Part shown: piece by piece, positions 8,401-16,928 of the stretch
Layout: every line of letters starts with the position of its first letter
Numbering within the stretch: the first letter of the stretch is position 1
Assembly: GCA_013697635.1 (NCBI GenBank)
Contig: JACCWM010000165.1
Location: 1 to 36,873 of the forward strand
DNA: 36,873 nucleotides
Reading direction: 5' to 3'
From: Lujinxingiaceae bacterium
Lineage (GTDB): Bacteria > Myxococcota_A > Bradymonadia > Bradymonadales > Bradymonadaceae
Notes under the pieces: generated by a model
The model's input: the letters and a program-made list of their open reading frames with translations, nothing else
Databases searched by the model: none
What the model was told of the DNA's origin: nothing
Translations under genes and position numbers: made by a program

Positions 8401-10210
8401 CAACGACTGGTTTAGCGTTGATCTGACGGCCGGAGAGAAATTCGAGGCCTTTATTCGCTTCACCCACAGTGTGGCCGACCTTGATCTGTTCATCTGGGGG
8501 CCTGATGAGAGCGCCGCCGAGCCGCTGACCGCAGCGCCTGTGCCCCTGGTCTCGGGCATCAGCACGACGAACAATGAGACGGTTCCCTTTACCCCGACAC
8601 GAACGGCAACCTACTTCGTGGAGGTTCGCTCCAAGGCCCCGGCACGCCTCGATTATGACCTCTTGCTCTACCGTGATACCAACGGCGACGGCGTAATCGA
8701 GGGCCCTGAAGATAGGAATTGCCCCGATCAGTTCGAGAACAACGATACGCCGGCGACCGCGCGCGCCATCATCGATGGCAAGTACGACGACCTCTCAATC
8801 TGTACCGGCGATCCCGACCACTACACGATCTTCGTGCCCACCGGAGCGACGTTGAAGGTCGACTTGGCGTTTGTCCATGCCAACGGCAACATCGATTTTC
8901 GCTTCTATCGCCGCGGGACGGACAATCATGTTGCCGAGAGTGCCTCGAGCGACGACAACGAGTCGCTCTCGTTGATCAATAATGGCCTTGGCGAGTTCTA
9001 TCGCATCCACGTATCTGCCGGTGCTGGTTTTTCGGATCGCAATTATTACTCGATGACGGTCAAACTGTCGTATTCCGGCACATGCGACGACGCGCCTCAA
9101 GCCGGGCTCGATCGTACGACCGCCGAGGTGCTTGCCAGCAGCGCCAACCAGAACCTCATTTTATGCGAAGGCAACGAGCATTGGTTTACCTTCGACCTCA
9201 ACGGCGGCGAAAACGTGCGTGCCGAGCTCGAACTTGACCATCGTTTTGGGCACATCGACATCGAGCTGCTCGATGACAGCATCCAACTCGTCGCTGACGA
9301 CACGCGCTCGACGAACTTAAAGACGATCAACCACGACGTCGCCACGAGCGGTACTTTCTATCTGCGCGTCTTTGCGCGTGATGGCGCCTTCGTGCGCACA
9401 TCCTACGACCTGTGGGTGGCGCTCGGTGGCCTTGAGCCCTCGCTGCCGTTTTGCCCGGATGCCTATGAGCGAAACGATCAGCCCGCCCTGGCGGCTCCAC
9501 TGACCCTTTTGCCGCGCGCCCAGTATACCGATATGATCGCGTGCGGCCCGGAGGAAGACTGGTACCGCCTCGATGGCCTGAGCGCCGCTACGGTCTACGA
9601 GATCGCCACTTTCTTCGAGCACACGGTCGATGTCGACCTGGCCCTGGAGGTGCGAAACAGCGCGGGTGATGTGCTCGCCCAGGTCGACAGCCAGAGCGAC
9701 GATGAGATCTTGAGTTTCACGACCGGGGCCGACGGTGCCTACTTCATCGGCGTTCGCAACAACGGTGCTGGTCAGAGCCAGTACAGCCTGCACGCGTACA
9801 CCAACGCCGCCTACCAGGCTGCCACATGTCCGGAGGACGAACACGAGCCCAACGACGACGAGTTCTCCGCCCGATCGATTGGCAACAGTGTCCCCACTCG
9901 TCTGGGTCTTGGCGCCTGCGGCGACAGCGACTTCTTCCGCTGGACGGCGCCCGCAAGTGGGACGACGAGCGTCTTCGCGCGCTTCAACAATGCGCGCGTC
10001 AACCTTGGCTTGAGCGTGCAAAACACCAGCCTCGCGTTGCCCGCAACGGTCGTCTTCGATCTGGGTGACAACACCAACAACAATCGAGCCGGTGGTACGT
10101 TTGAGGCCATCGCAGGCAGCAATTACCTCATCCGCATCGGTCGCACACCTTTGCCAGGCCAAACTCTATTGAGCAACGGGCCTTATTTCTTGCACGTCAC
10201 GCAACCTTGA
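5465..10210 (+). CDS. Giant lipoprotein with Cys-rich N-terminus and ten PPC-like repeats
   Basis: A 1581-aa protein, exported and probably lipid-anchored: signal up to the lipobox VAAC at residues 19-22. Residues ~30-320 are cysteine-rich, with repeated CxxxxxCxxGxxC units (EB/Dickkopf-like, as in many Myxococcota surface proteins). Ten repeats of about 117-139 residues follow, starting near residues 322, 448, 565, 692, 824, 945, 1084, 1205, 1328 and 1453. Each opens with C-x-D-x-F/Y-E/D-x-N and continues with a DWF/DWY strand, as in bacterial pre-peptidase C-terminal (PPC) domains. No protease or other catalytic domain is visible, which is odd because PPC domains usually trail a peptidase. 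AAGGAAA precedes the ATG by 6 nt. An adhesive or calcium-binding surface role is inferred. Confidence 0.9.
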   Translation: MLKYRSLAFVLFALFSLFVAACSGPDAETIVCGSLAECPLGQRCNASGECSSAKQDCTGNQACAFDEYCVGGQCRAAACESDAFCEQGNVCVFDNCREGCRPGDSSCAAGERCNEQTFLCEQSGCTPTSCRARLQRCDESQSPAACVFTGACDTDVQCLAYGRQLDNGNDYICNRVSGECVVKPPCASDDDCRIGDICEPTPNGSAKCRTGCRSSEQCRIGELCAHDQGGVCVRGCAGDEECKIEGDPVDYYCRSLQCVPTCQTVDNCAVVGQVCTGTPRFCQGCVDDSQCRSTQFCDFQSGASPDEAASETIGLCKDLPPTCPADDFGDNHSRDRAHLLGTLAFDGTATFCRENTGGDWFAIDVGAGKYVEIELDYDSADGNLDLVLLRSDGQPVVASEYPPGVDNGREVIRYGVDLGSRMLIQVRGAIITANTTYRLRVNVSDPPACTSDDFDPNTITAPAQLAPSTVYRDLQVCGSSADYYRLQVKDNQVVRITAQAPVNLGFINLVLYDADGNQLDQSNSRLGTETLFYRTTQARDLIVEVVVVNGVGNLGYTLEWSQRNNECSDAFEPNDSCEQAAALTVGAHPDLAVCTDADFYAITLLPFQRLTVSATYSPASAAGELDIFLFGPNDCLRLIESGIEQPMTQAGTVSDIISYIAPRGGSFNLMVSLFQGLNVPYTLDVQIAPGPPCVDDYAAGNSSADTAYAISPEGVYDRTEWALSALYICDLAEDWFSIELEDGDVLEWLVTFRHNDGDLDAQLIGPNKTEVLDSGLSETDNEFVSYTVGEGEAGTYYLRVVGKYAVRTDYRVLTTLNEVGTKNPQCPDMFDTNSSRANAVEIEPGVYEPLLVCGSPANDDWFTTFVRAGETLTVELAYSRVNGRIGIQLFEEGDNSARVTSNFDRDTQTVSFTSTRDQFLSYKVYLAPNLRWNTYKMTVELVTPAPCVDDRYAGNHKLDEAQEVLAPGLYTRLRLCDSNNDWFSVDLTAGEKFEAFIRFTHSVADLDLFIWGPDESAAEPLTAAPVPLVSGISTTNNETVPFTPTRTATYFVEVRSKAPARLDYDLLLYRDTNGDGVIEGPEDRNCPDQFENNDTPATARAIIDGKYDDLSICTGDPDHYTIFVPTGATLKVDLAFVHANGNIDFRFYRRGTDNHVAESASSDDNESLSLINNGLGEFYRIHVSAGAGFSDRNYYSMTVKLSYSGTCDDAPQAGLDRTTAEVLASSANQNLILCEGNEHWFTFDLNGGENVRAELELDHRFGHIDIELLDDSIQLVADDTRSTNLKTINHDVATSGTFYLRVFARDGAFVRTSYDLWVALGGLEPSLPFCPDAYERNDQPALAAPLTLLPRAQYTDMIACGPEEDWYRLDGLSAATVYEIATFFEHTVDVDLALEVRNSAGDVLAQVDSQSDDEILSFTTGADGAYFIGVRNNGAGQSQYSLHAYTNAAYQAATCPEDEHEPNDDEFSARSIGNSVPTRLGLGACGDSDFFRWTAPASGTTSVFARFNNARVNLGLSVQNTSLALPATVVFDLGDNTNNNRAGGTFEAIAGSNYLIRIGRTPLPGQTLLSNGPYFLHVTQP

Positions 10211-10211
10211 A

Positions 10212-10287
10212 ATGAAACGCCCGCGTTTTCGACGGACACATTGGCCCTCGCTGGGTGGGAAGTATCACCAGCGAGGGCGCGTTTCAT
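10212..10287 (+). terminator. Nested hairpin after the giant lipoprotein gene
   Basis: An outer 9-bp stem (ATGAAACGC at 10212-10220 with GCGTTTCAT at 10279-10287) encloses a perfect 11-bp stem (GCCCTCGCTGG at 10244-10254 with CCAGCGAGGGC at 10268-10278). There is no T tract, so it may be an mRNA-stabilising 3' structure or factor-dependent terminator instead of a classic intrinsic one. Confidence 0.55.
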
Positions 10288-10354
10288 CCGCGGCATCAAT
10301 GATCGTTTGACCTAATGATTCACCACGCCCGCTCTACTGCTCAGGATTCTAGTC

Positions 10355-11365
10355 ATGGCTGAGAAGATCTCCTTGCCGATCGCAACCCGTGCCCCCGAAG
10401 CGCCTCAATCCGAGCGCGTCTCCGGCCCCTCACGCCCGGCGTTGAAGTTTCAGCCCGATGAAGCCGGCCCGCGCCCGCGTTGGATCCGAAAGCGACTCAC
10501 GCTCAAAAAGGAGTTCTTCGAGACCCAGGAGCTGGTCAAGAAGGCCGGTTTGCACACGATCTGTGAGTCCGGGCAGTGCCCGAACATCACCGAGTGCTGG
10601 AGCCGCAAGTCGCTGACCTTCATGATTCTTGGCAACGTCTGCACGCGAAGCTGCGGCTTTTGCGACGTGCAGACGGGCAAGCCGGGCAACGTCGATCCCG
10701 ACGAGCCGCGCCGTGTGGCCGAGTCTCTGTCCTCGCTCAATCTCAACTATGTCGTGATCACAAGCGTCGACCGCGACGACCTGATCGACGGTGGCGCGCT
10801 GGCCTGGGCCAATACGATTCGCGCGATCAAGGAGCGCTGCCCCACGCTCGGTCTCGAGGTGCTCACCCCGGACTTCAAGGGCGATCTGGTCAACGTCGAC
10901 ATCGTCGTCGAAGCCGGCCCGGACTGCTTTTCCCACAACATCGAGACCGTCGAGGAGATGCACCGCATCGTTCGCCCTCAGGCCAAGTACGAGCGCAGCC
11001 TGGCCGTGCTCGAGCACGCCGCCAAGCACAACACCTCGCTGATCAAGAGCGGCATCATGCTCGGCCTGGGCGAGTCGACCGAGCAGGTGCTCGTGACCAT
11101 GCGCGATCTGGTCTCCTCGGGGTGCGCCGTGCTCAATCTGGGCCAGTATTTGCGCCCCAGCCCGCGCCACCTGCCGCTCAAGCGCTGGGTGCACCCCGAC
11201 GAGTTCGCATTCTTGAAAGAGCAGGGCGAGCGCATGGGCTTCAAACATGTCGAGTCGGGGCCGCTGGTGCGCTCGAGCTACCGCGCCGACCTTCAAGCGG
11301 AAGAGATCGCCCGCAAGGATGAGGCGGCATTCGGTGGCTGCGGCTCCAAGCTCTCCAACTCCTGA
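10355..11365 (+). CDS. lipA: Lipoyl synthase
   Basis: A 336-aa radical SAM enzyme that inserts two sulfurs into the octanoyl group on lipoyl-carrier domains. Cys70, Cys75 and Cys81 (CESGQCPNITEC) ligate the auxiliary 4Fe-4S cluster that is the sulfur donor. Cys96, Cys100 and Cys103 (CTRSCGFC) ligate the radical SAM cluster. Family motifs follow, such as VITSVDRDDLIDGG, HNIETV, KSGIMLGLGE and LRPSPRHLPL. The N-terminal ~35 residues before PRWIRKR are a Pro/Arg-rich extension of low conservation. An AGGA site precedes the ATG. The stop overlaps the next start (TGATG), coupling it to thiE. lipB is not in the window. Confidence 0.97.
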   Translation: MAEKISLPIATRAPEAPQSERVSGPSRPALKFQPDEAGPRPRWIRKRLTLKKEFFETQELVKKAGLHTICESGQCPNITECWSRKSLTFMILGNVCTRSCGFCDVQTGKPGNVDPDEPRRVAESLSSLNLNYVVITSVDRDDLIDGGALAWANTIRAIKERCPTLGLEVLTPDFKGDLVNVDIVVEAGPDCFSHNIETVEEMHRIVRPQAKYERSLAVLEHAAKHNTSLIKSGIMLGLGESTEQVLVTMRDLVSSGCAVLNLGQYLRPSPRHLPLKRWVHPDEFAFLKEQGERMGFKHVESGPLVRSSYRADLQAEEIARKDEAAFGGCGSKLSNS

Positions 11366-12012
11366 TGAGCGCCACCGGCCGCCATAATCTCAAGCACACC
11401 GACTGGCGAGTCTACGTCATCGTCGACCCCGAGCACATGCCGAGCACAGCTACCCTCGAAGACGTCGCTCGCCAGGCCCTCGGGGGCGGCGCCGGGGTCT
11501 TGCAGCTTCGCGACAAGCGGGCAAGCTCATCTGAGCTGCTTGAGCGCGCAAGCGCACTTGCAAGACTGTGCCACGCCCACGGTGCGCTCTTCATCGTCAA
11601 TGACCGCCTTGATATCGCGCTGGCATCAGGCGCCGACGGTGTGCATCTGGGCCCCGACGATCTGCCGATCAACGTCGCCCGAAGGCTCGCTCCCGATCTC
11701 ATACTTGGCGGCTCCGCCGGCAGCCCCGAGCGTGCCCGCGAGCTCGTCGAGCTGGGCGTCGACTACCTCGGCGTCGGTGCGATCTTCGAGGCGCGGCCCA
11801 GCAAAGCCAACGCCTCCGCGCCTCGTGGCGTCGAGATCATCGGGCAAGTCGTGGCCGTGGTCGATGTTCCCATTGTAGGCATAGGCGGAATCACCGCCCA
11901 AAATGCCAGGCAGGTTATTTTGGCCGGTGCCAGCGGCGTGGCCGTTATTCGGGAAGTCATCGCCAGCCCAAACCCGCGCGAGGCGACCGAGCGCCTCAAG
12001 TTGGCGCTCTGA
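11365..12012 (+). CDS. thiE: Thiamine-phosphate synthase
   Basis: A 215-aa TIM-barrel enzyme joining hydroxymethylpyrimidine diphosphate and the thiazole phosphate to give thiamine phosphate. Visible motifs are GVLQLRDKRAS (residues ~46-56), FIVNDRLDIALASGADGVHL, YLGVGAIFEARPSKAN and VGIGGI, in the order expected of ThiE; the TenI branch usually lacks part of the NDR/HLG set. The ATG overlaps the lipA stop by one base. No TPP riboswitch is visible upstream of lipA or between the two genes, so thiamine control is not evident here. Confidence 0.9.
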   Translation: MSATGRHNLKHTDWRVYVIVDPEHMPSTATLEDVARQALGGGAGVLQLRDKRASSSELLERASALARLCHAHGALFIVNDRLDIALASGADGVHLGPDDLPINVARRLAPDLILGGSAGSPERARELVELGVDYLGVGAIFEARPSKANASAPRGVEIIGQVVAVVDVPIVGIGGITAQNARQVILAGASGVAVIREVIASPNPREATERLKLAL

Positions 12013-12021
12013 GCTGCTCGG

Positions 12022-13092
12022 TCAAATCCGCAGCCCGCTCTCATCAAAGTACAAGATTCGCGCCGGATCGACGCTCAGTTTGACCAGGTCGCCGGCCTTC
12101 AAACCTTGCACCTGCTCCGCTTGCACATGGGCAATGATCGGCACGTCACCAATGCGCAGATGGGCATAGGCTTCCCAGCCCATCGGCTCGGTCACCTCCA
12201 GGACGCTCTCGATTATCACATGACCTGGCGGCGCTTCACCTGAGCACAGCTCGAAGTGCTGGGGACGCAGGCCACACTCTATGAGTGCGCTTGCGCCGGC
12301 TTCACGGCCCGTGACCGGAAACTCAAAGCCATCGCCCGTGAACAGGCCGCTCTCAAAGCTTCCTTTGAGAAAGTTCATCGCCGGTGAGCCGATAAAACCC
12401 GCCACGAAGCGGTTGCAGGGCGCGTTAAAGAGCTCAGCGGGTGTGCCGACCTGCTGCAGGAGCCCGTCGCGCAGCACCGCGATGCGGTCAGCGAGCGTCA
12501 TCGCTTCGATCTGATCATGGGTGACATAGATCATCGTCGTTCGAAGCCGCTGGTGCAGCTTCTTGAGCTCCACGCGCATCTGCGTGCGCAGCGCGGCGTC
12601 GAGATTGGAGAGCGGCTCATCGAAGAGGAAGACATCGGGCTGGCGTACGATCGCGCGGCCCATGGCCACACGCTGGCGTTGGCCACCGGAGAGCTGCTTG
12701 GGAAAGCGCTCGAGGTAGGCCGACAGGTCGAGCAGCTTGCCGACCTCGGCCACGCGCTTGTTGATCACCTCTTTGGGGGTTTTGCGGATCTTGAGGCCGA
12801 AGGCCATGTTCTCGGCCACGGTCATGTGGGGGTAGAGCGCGTAGGATTGAAACACCATGGCCACGCCCCGGTCGCGCGGCTCGACATCATTGACGACGCG
12901 ATCGCCGATCTTCAACTCGCCGCCGCTGAGCTCCTCAAGGCCGGCGATCAAACGCAAAAGCGTCGACTTCCCACAGCCCGAAGGTCCAACGAGTACGAGA
13001 AACTCGCCGTCTTCGATTGAGAGGTCGACGCCTTTGATGATTTGCGTTGCGTCAAAGGACTTGCGAATGTCGCGTAGCGTCACTGATGCCAA
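12022..13092 (-). CDS. Sugar/glycerol-phosphate-type ABC transporter ATPase (MalK/UgpC/MsmK family)
   Basis: A 356-aa protein. The nucleotide-binding domain spans residues 1-235, with Walker [12 protein letters not shown] (~38), Q-loop [17 protein letters not shown], signature [14 protein letters not shown], Walker [14 protein letters not shown] and switch His in [12 protein letters not shown]-terminal TOBE-type regulatory domain follows. It would energise CUT1-type sugar or sn-glycerol-3-phosphate uptake. The only start aligning with the family N-terminus (MASVTLRDI) is TTG at 13092; a nearby upstream ATG is out of frame. No permease or binding protein lies beside it, so it may serve several transporters as MsmX does. 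It converges with thiE, leaving a 9-bp gap. Confidence 0.9.
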   Translation of the reverse strand: MASVTLRDIRKSFDATQIIKGVDLSIEDGEFLVLVGPSGCGKSTLLRLIAGLEELSGGELKIGDRVVNDVEPRDRGVAMVFQSYALYPHMTVAENMAFGLKIRKTPKEVINKRVAEVGKLLDLSAYLERFPKQLSGGQRQRVAMGRAIVRQPDVFLFDEPLSNLDAALRTQMRVELKKLHQRLRTTMIYVTHDQIEAMTLADRIAVLRDGLLQQVGTPAELFNAPCNRFVAGFIGSPAMNFLKGSFESGLFTGDGFEFPVTGREAGASALIECGLRPQHFELCSGEAPPGHVIIESVLEVTEPMGWEAYAHLRIGDVPIIAHVQAEQVQGLKAGDLVKLSVDPARILYFDESGLRI

Positions 13093-13112
13093 AACGTCTA
13101 CTCATACCAAAG

Positions 13113-13155
13113 GGGCGACCCGTCGCCGATTTACCCAAGCGTGCGACGGGTGCCC
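13113..13155 (-). terminator. Hairpin after the TSP3/MopE lipoprotein gene
   Basis: On the minus strand GGGCACCCGTCGC pairs with GCGACGGGTCGCCC (one bulged base) around a 16-nt loop, 19 nt after the stop at 13174. Only a short T run follows (CTTTGG), so termination strength is uncertain. Confidence 0.55.
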
Positions 13156-13173
13156 TTCGGTTGAGAAGAGCCA

Positions 13174-16100
13174 CTAACCGCTGATGCACACGCCGATCAC
13201 GTCTTCACCACTTCGTGCGCAGGTGCCGCTGCAGCAATCGCCGCTGACCTGACACCAAACACCGAGCGGGCGGCAAGGCTGCTTGCAGGTGCCGCCGCTG
13301 CCACAGTAGCCGGTGCAACAATCGGCGCTGTCGTCGCAGCTGTCGCCGTTGATCGCGCACTCCGGACAGCCGTTGTCGACAATACCGTTACAGTCGTTGT
13401 CGGTGCCATCACAAACCTCCGGCTGCGGACCGTTCGGGCATTCTATGCAATCATTGTCGATGACGCCATCACAGTCGTCGTCTTCGCCGTTGCACAGCTC
13501 ATCGCGCGCCACGCAGGTGTCAAAGCAGCCGTTGTCGACCACGCCGTCGCAGTCGTTGTCGGCCCGATCACACACCTCCGCGTGTGGCACACATGCAGGC
13601 TCGGGCGGGCAGCCCTCGTCGATCACGGCGTTGCAGTTGTTGTCGCTGCCATCGCAGACCTCGCGCGTCGGCGTACAGGTGGGAGCCGGCGAGCAGCCCT
13701 CGTCGATCACACCGTCACAGTTGTTATCAGCCCCGTCGCAGACCTCGCGCTGTGGCACGCATTGATTGACAGGCGCGCAGCCGTTGTCGACCACACCGTC
13801 GCAGTCGTTGTCGGTGCCATCGCACACCTCCGGGCCGTGCACACAGGCTTGCACCGGCGTGCAGCCATTGTCGATCACGCCGTCGCAGTCGTTGTCGGTG
13901 CCGTCGCAGACCTCCGGCAGGCACTGCGCGCAGGTGCGACCATCGGGGAAGGTGCGGTTGTCCTTGACGCCGTCGCAGTCGTTGTCGGTGTAGTCGCACA
14001 CCTCCTCGCCGCTGGGCACGCACTGCGAGGCGCATCCCAGGCTGACCTTGACCGAGGTCGTCGCGGGCGGCGCGGCCTGAAGATTGGCGCAGGCCTGGCC
14101 GTGGATCGCCACGAAGTTCGTGGCCGGGTCGTAGCTAAAGCCGGAGTTCGTGTCGTTGGGCACGGAGGTGAGCACCGGGTTTCCGGGCCCGCTGGAATCC
14201 TCGATCTGCACCCAGATCTTGCTCGCATCGGGCGGCGTCGTCTCCAGCGCATACGTGCAGCCGATGTAGGACGACGTGATCGAGCTGATCGCCGCTGATA
14301 CCTCCTCGGCGTTTGTCGCCCAGTAGTAGCGGTGAGGGGCGTTGGGGTTGTCCGTGCAGCCCGCCTCAGCGAGCAACTCGAGGCTGTCGCGGTTGGCGCC
14401 GGGCAGACCGATCCAGTGTACGGGAATGCCGCGCGCGCAGATGGCGGCGACCTTGACGATCGCCTGGTTCAACTGATCGACGCCGTTGCAGCCCGTGCAC
14501 ATCTTGGCCGCGTCGCTGATCACGATGTAGACGCGCTGGCGATGCGCGGCGTGTACGTCGTCGCCGTCGGTGAGCCATTTTGTCTTGAGGCCCTGGGCTG
14601 GCTCGTCGTGCAGATCGGTCACGACAGCGAGCATCGGCGTCGACGCCCCGGCAGACAGTGTCGAATAGGAGGCCTTGATCTGGGCCGGTGTGTACTCACC
14701 AACCTCGAGGCGAAGCTCGGCGCCGTTGGAGGAGTTCGTTTTCGGAAAGACCGAGAGCGCAAAGCGCACCTGGTCGGCGTGGCGATCGGCGATCGTGTTC
14801 AGACCGGCGGTCGCAAAATCCCAGCGCTTCATCGAACCCGTCGCATCATGCTCCATGTTTGCAAGCGAGGAGGACTTGTCCAGGCTGATGTGAATGGCTG
14901 GCTTGACCTGGGTAAAGCCGGCTCCCTGCGTGTGACAGATCGCGCCGGTTGGCTCCAAGCTACAGGCGTCGCCTGTGCCGTCGCCGTTGCTGTCGAGCTG
15001 GTCGTAGTTGGCGACGATCGGGCAATTGTCGCAAGCGTCGCCGATGCCGTCACCGTCGCTGTCGAGCTGGTCGGGGTTGGGAACATTCGGGCAGTTGTCA
15101 AAGATGTCCGCCACGCCGTCGCCATCGGAGTCGCGCCTTGGATCGTAGGGCAGCGGCGAGGTACATGCGTCGCCTGTGCCGTTGCCGCTGCTGTCCTCTT
15201 GCAGCCAGTTGGCCACGAACGGGCAGTTGTCGCAGGCATCGCCCACACCGTCGTTGTCAAAGTCTTCCTGGCCGGGGTTGTAGACAAACGGACAGTTGTC
15301 CAGGTAGTCGGGCACGCCGTCGCCGTCGCTGTCGTCGGTAAAGCGACCATCGGCGCAGGCGTCGCCTTTGCCATCGCCATTGGAGTCGGCTTGATTCCAG
15401 TTCGCCACGAACGGACAGTTGTCGCAGGCGTCGCCAATGCCGTCGCCGTCAGAGTCCTTTTGATCCGTGTTGTAGACCGTCGGGCAGTTGTCGACGTTGT
15501 TGGGGATGCCGTCGCCGTCGATGTCGCCTTCCGGGTCGTTGAGCCCGCTGCAGGCGTCGCCCACACCGTCACCGTTGCTGTCGAGCTGGTCGTAGTTGGC
15601 GATGAACGGGCAGTTGTCGCAGGCATCGCCCACACCGTCGCCGTCAGAGTCCCTTTGATCAGGGTTGTAGACCGTCGGGCAGTTGTCCACGTTGTTGGGG
15701 ATGCCGTCGCCGTCGACGTCGCCTTCCGGGTCGTTGAGGCCGCTGCAGGCGTCGCCTGTGCCGTCTGCGTTGCTGTCGAGCTGGTTAAAGTTGGCGATGA
15801 ACGGGCAGTTGTCGCAGGCATCGCCCACACCGTCACCGTCGCTGTCGAGCTGGTCGGGGTTGTAGACCGTCGGGCAGTTGTCCAGGTAGTTGGCCACCCC
15901 GTCACCATCATCATCGCGGGTCCAGCGCCCATCGGCGCACGCGTCGCCTGTGCCGTCACCCGTGCTGTCCTCCTGGCCGCTGTTGGCGACGTAGGGGCAG
16001 TTGTCGCAGGCGTCACCGATGCCGTCGCCGTCAGAATCTTCCTGGTTCGGGTTGGGAACACCCGGACAATTGTCGAGGTAATTGGGCACCCCGTCACCAT

Positions 16101-16740
16101 CGCAATCGCCATAAGGATCGAGCAAGACCGCCTCATCGCAGTCCTCAATCGGCTCACAGGCGTCGCCCACACCGTCGCCGCTGCTGTCGAGCTGGTCGTA
16201 ATTGGCCACGAACGGGCAGTTGTCGCAGGCGTCACCGACGCCGTCGCCGTCAGCGTCCTCCTGGCCGGGATTGAAAGCGGAAGGACAATTGTCCCACTGA
16301 TCCGGGATCCCGTCGCCATCGCTGTCCAACCACTCTCGACACGTCTCGGTGGGCGGCTCATCGCCAAACGACCAGTTGGCCGGGCACGGCGCACAGGCAT
16401 CGCCATAGCCATCGCCGTTGCTGTCGACCTGGCCGGCGTTGGCGATGCACGGGCAGTTATCCTGGTAGTTGAGCACGCCGTCGCCGTCAAAATCACCCAG
16501 CGGATCGAGGCTCTGGCCGCCGCAATGAATCGGTCCGCCGCCCCAGACATCGTAGAGATAGGGGCCGCCTGCATCGACAAGTGGCCCGCTACCGGTGAGA
16601 AGGACGTCCTCCTGCACGTCGACGCTGGCATCGACGGCGTCGCCCGAACTCGCAACGCGCTTGCTGCCGGTATCATCCGAGCAAGCCATCAATAGGCCAA
16701 TCACTAGAATAACGACATAACAGTTCCAACGAGCATGCAT
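13174..16740 (-). CDS. Large lipoprotein: thrombospondin-3 repeats, vWA-like domain, MopE-type repeats
   Basis: A 1188-aa protein. The ATG at 16740 has AAGGA 6 nt upstream and gives a signal ending in the lipobox LMAC, so it should be a lipid-anchored surface protein. Residues ~78-598 are many [15 protein letters not shown]-type thrombospondin-3 repeats, whose Asp-rich loops bind calcium. Residues ~600-900 resemble a von Willebrand A domain with a DxSxS MIDAS motif (DKSSS) near residue 617. Residues ~903-1120 contain eight [18 protein letters not shown]-like units (MopE-type putative metal-binding motif). The last ~65 residues form a Cys-rich Dickkopf-like module. A calcium-rigidified stalk presenting an adhesive domain is inferred. 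It is a single cistron. Confidence 0.92.
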   Translation of the reverse strand: MHARWNCYVVILVIGLLMACSDDTGSKRVASSGDAVDASVDVQEDVLLTGSGPLVDAGGPYLYDVWGGGPIHCGGQSLDPLGDFDGDGVLNYQDNCPCIANAGQVDSNGDGYGDACAPCPANWSFGDEPPTETCREWLDSDGDGIPDQWDNCPSAFNPGQEDADGDGVGDACDNCPFVANYDQLDSSGDGVGDACEPIEDCDEAVLLDPYGDCDGDGVPNYLDNCPGVPNPNQEDSDGDGIGDACDNCPYVANSGQEDSTGDGTGDACADGRWTRDDDGDGVANYLDNCPTVYNPDQLDSDGDGVGDACDNCPFIANFNQLDSNADGTGDACSGLNDPEGDVDGDGIPNNVDNCPTVYNPDQRDSDGDGVGDACDNCPFIANYDQLDSNGDGVGDACSGLNDPEGDIDGDGIPNNVDNCPTVYNTDQKDSDGDGIGDACDNCPFVANWNQADSNGDGKGDACADGRFTDDSDGDGVPDYLDNCPFVYNPGQEDFDNDGVGDACDNCPFVANWLQEDSSGNGTGDACTSPLPYDPRRDSDGDGVADIFDNCPNVPNPDQLDSDGDGIGDACDNCPIVANYDQLDSNGDGTGDACSLEPTGAICHTQGAGFTQVKPAIHISLDKSSSLANMEHDATGSMKRWDFATAGLNTIADRHADQVRFALSVFPKTNSSNGAELRLEVGEYTPAQIKASYSTLSAGASTPMLAVVTDLHDEPAQGLKTKWLTDGDDVHAAHRQRVYIVISDAAKMCTGCNGVDQLNQAIVKVAAICARGIPVHWIGLPGANRDSLELLAEAGCTDNPNAPHRYYWATNAEEVSAAISSITSSYIGCTYALETTPPDASKIWVQIEDSSGPGNPVLTSVPNDTNSGFSYDPATNFVAIHGQACANLQAAPPATTSVKVSLGCASQCVPSGEEVCDYTDNDCDGVKDNRTFPDGRTCAQCLPEVCDGTDNDCDGVIDNGCTPVQACVHGPEVCDGTDNDCDGVVDNGCAPVNQCVPQREVCDGADNNCDGVIDEGCSPAPTCTPTREVCDGSDNNCNAVIDEGCPPEPACVPHAEVCDRADNDCDGVVDNGCFDTCVARDELCNGEDDDCDGVIDNDCIECPNGPQPEVCDGTDNDCNGIVDNGCPECAINGDSCDDSADCCTGYCGSGGTCKQPCRPLGVWCQVSGDCCSGTCARSGEDVIGVCISG
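14960..16500 (-). repeat. DNA-level tandem array encoding TSP3 repeats
   Basis: Degenerate repeats built on the codons for D-x-D-G-D-G-x-x-D and D-N-C-P recur through this interval. On the plus strand they appear as gtcgcaggc, ccgtcgccgtc and gggcagttgtc blocks. Long near-identical segments recur (for example around 15410-15560 and 15600-15750), indicating recent duplication or gene conversion. Confidence 0.8.
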
Positions 16741-16928
16741 AGCGCATCCTTGGGCAAGGGAAATCCACACGACAGGTGAGTAGGTTGCCCAGCAAGCATA
16801 AACGCCCCCGATGCGTTTCAAGCTCAAGTCGCTGAAATCTCTATATAATGAGGTTCTATGCGCTCGATCGTGCCCTGGTGTCTTCGGTAGAATGCACAGA
16901 TTTCACCGATTGGCCCGGCAGATGATGA

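Noticed and set aside
14332-16695. A 787-codon open frame on the plus strand opposite the TSP3 lipoprotein gene
   Set aside because: It is an antisense shadow created by the repetitive Asp/Gly codons of the minus-strand gene. Its product is a low-complexity Val/Ala-rich repeat with no ribosome site or family features.
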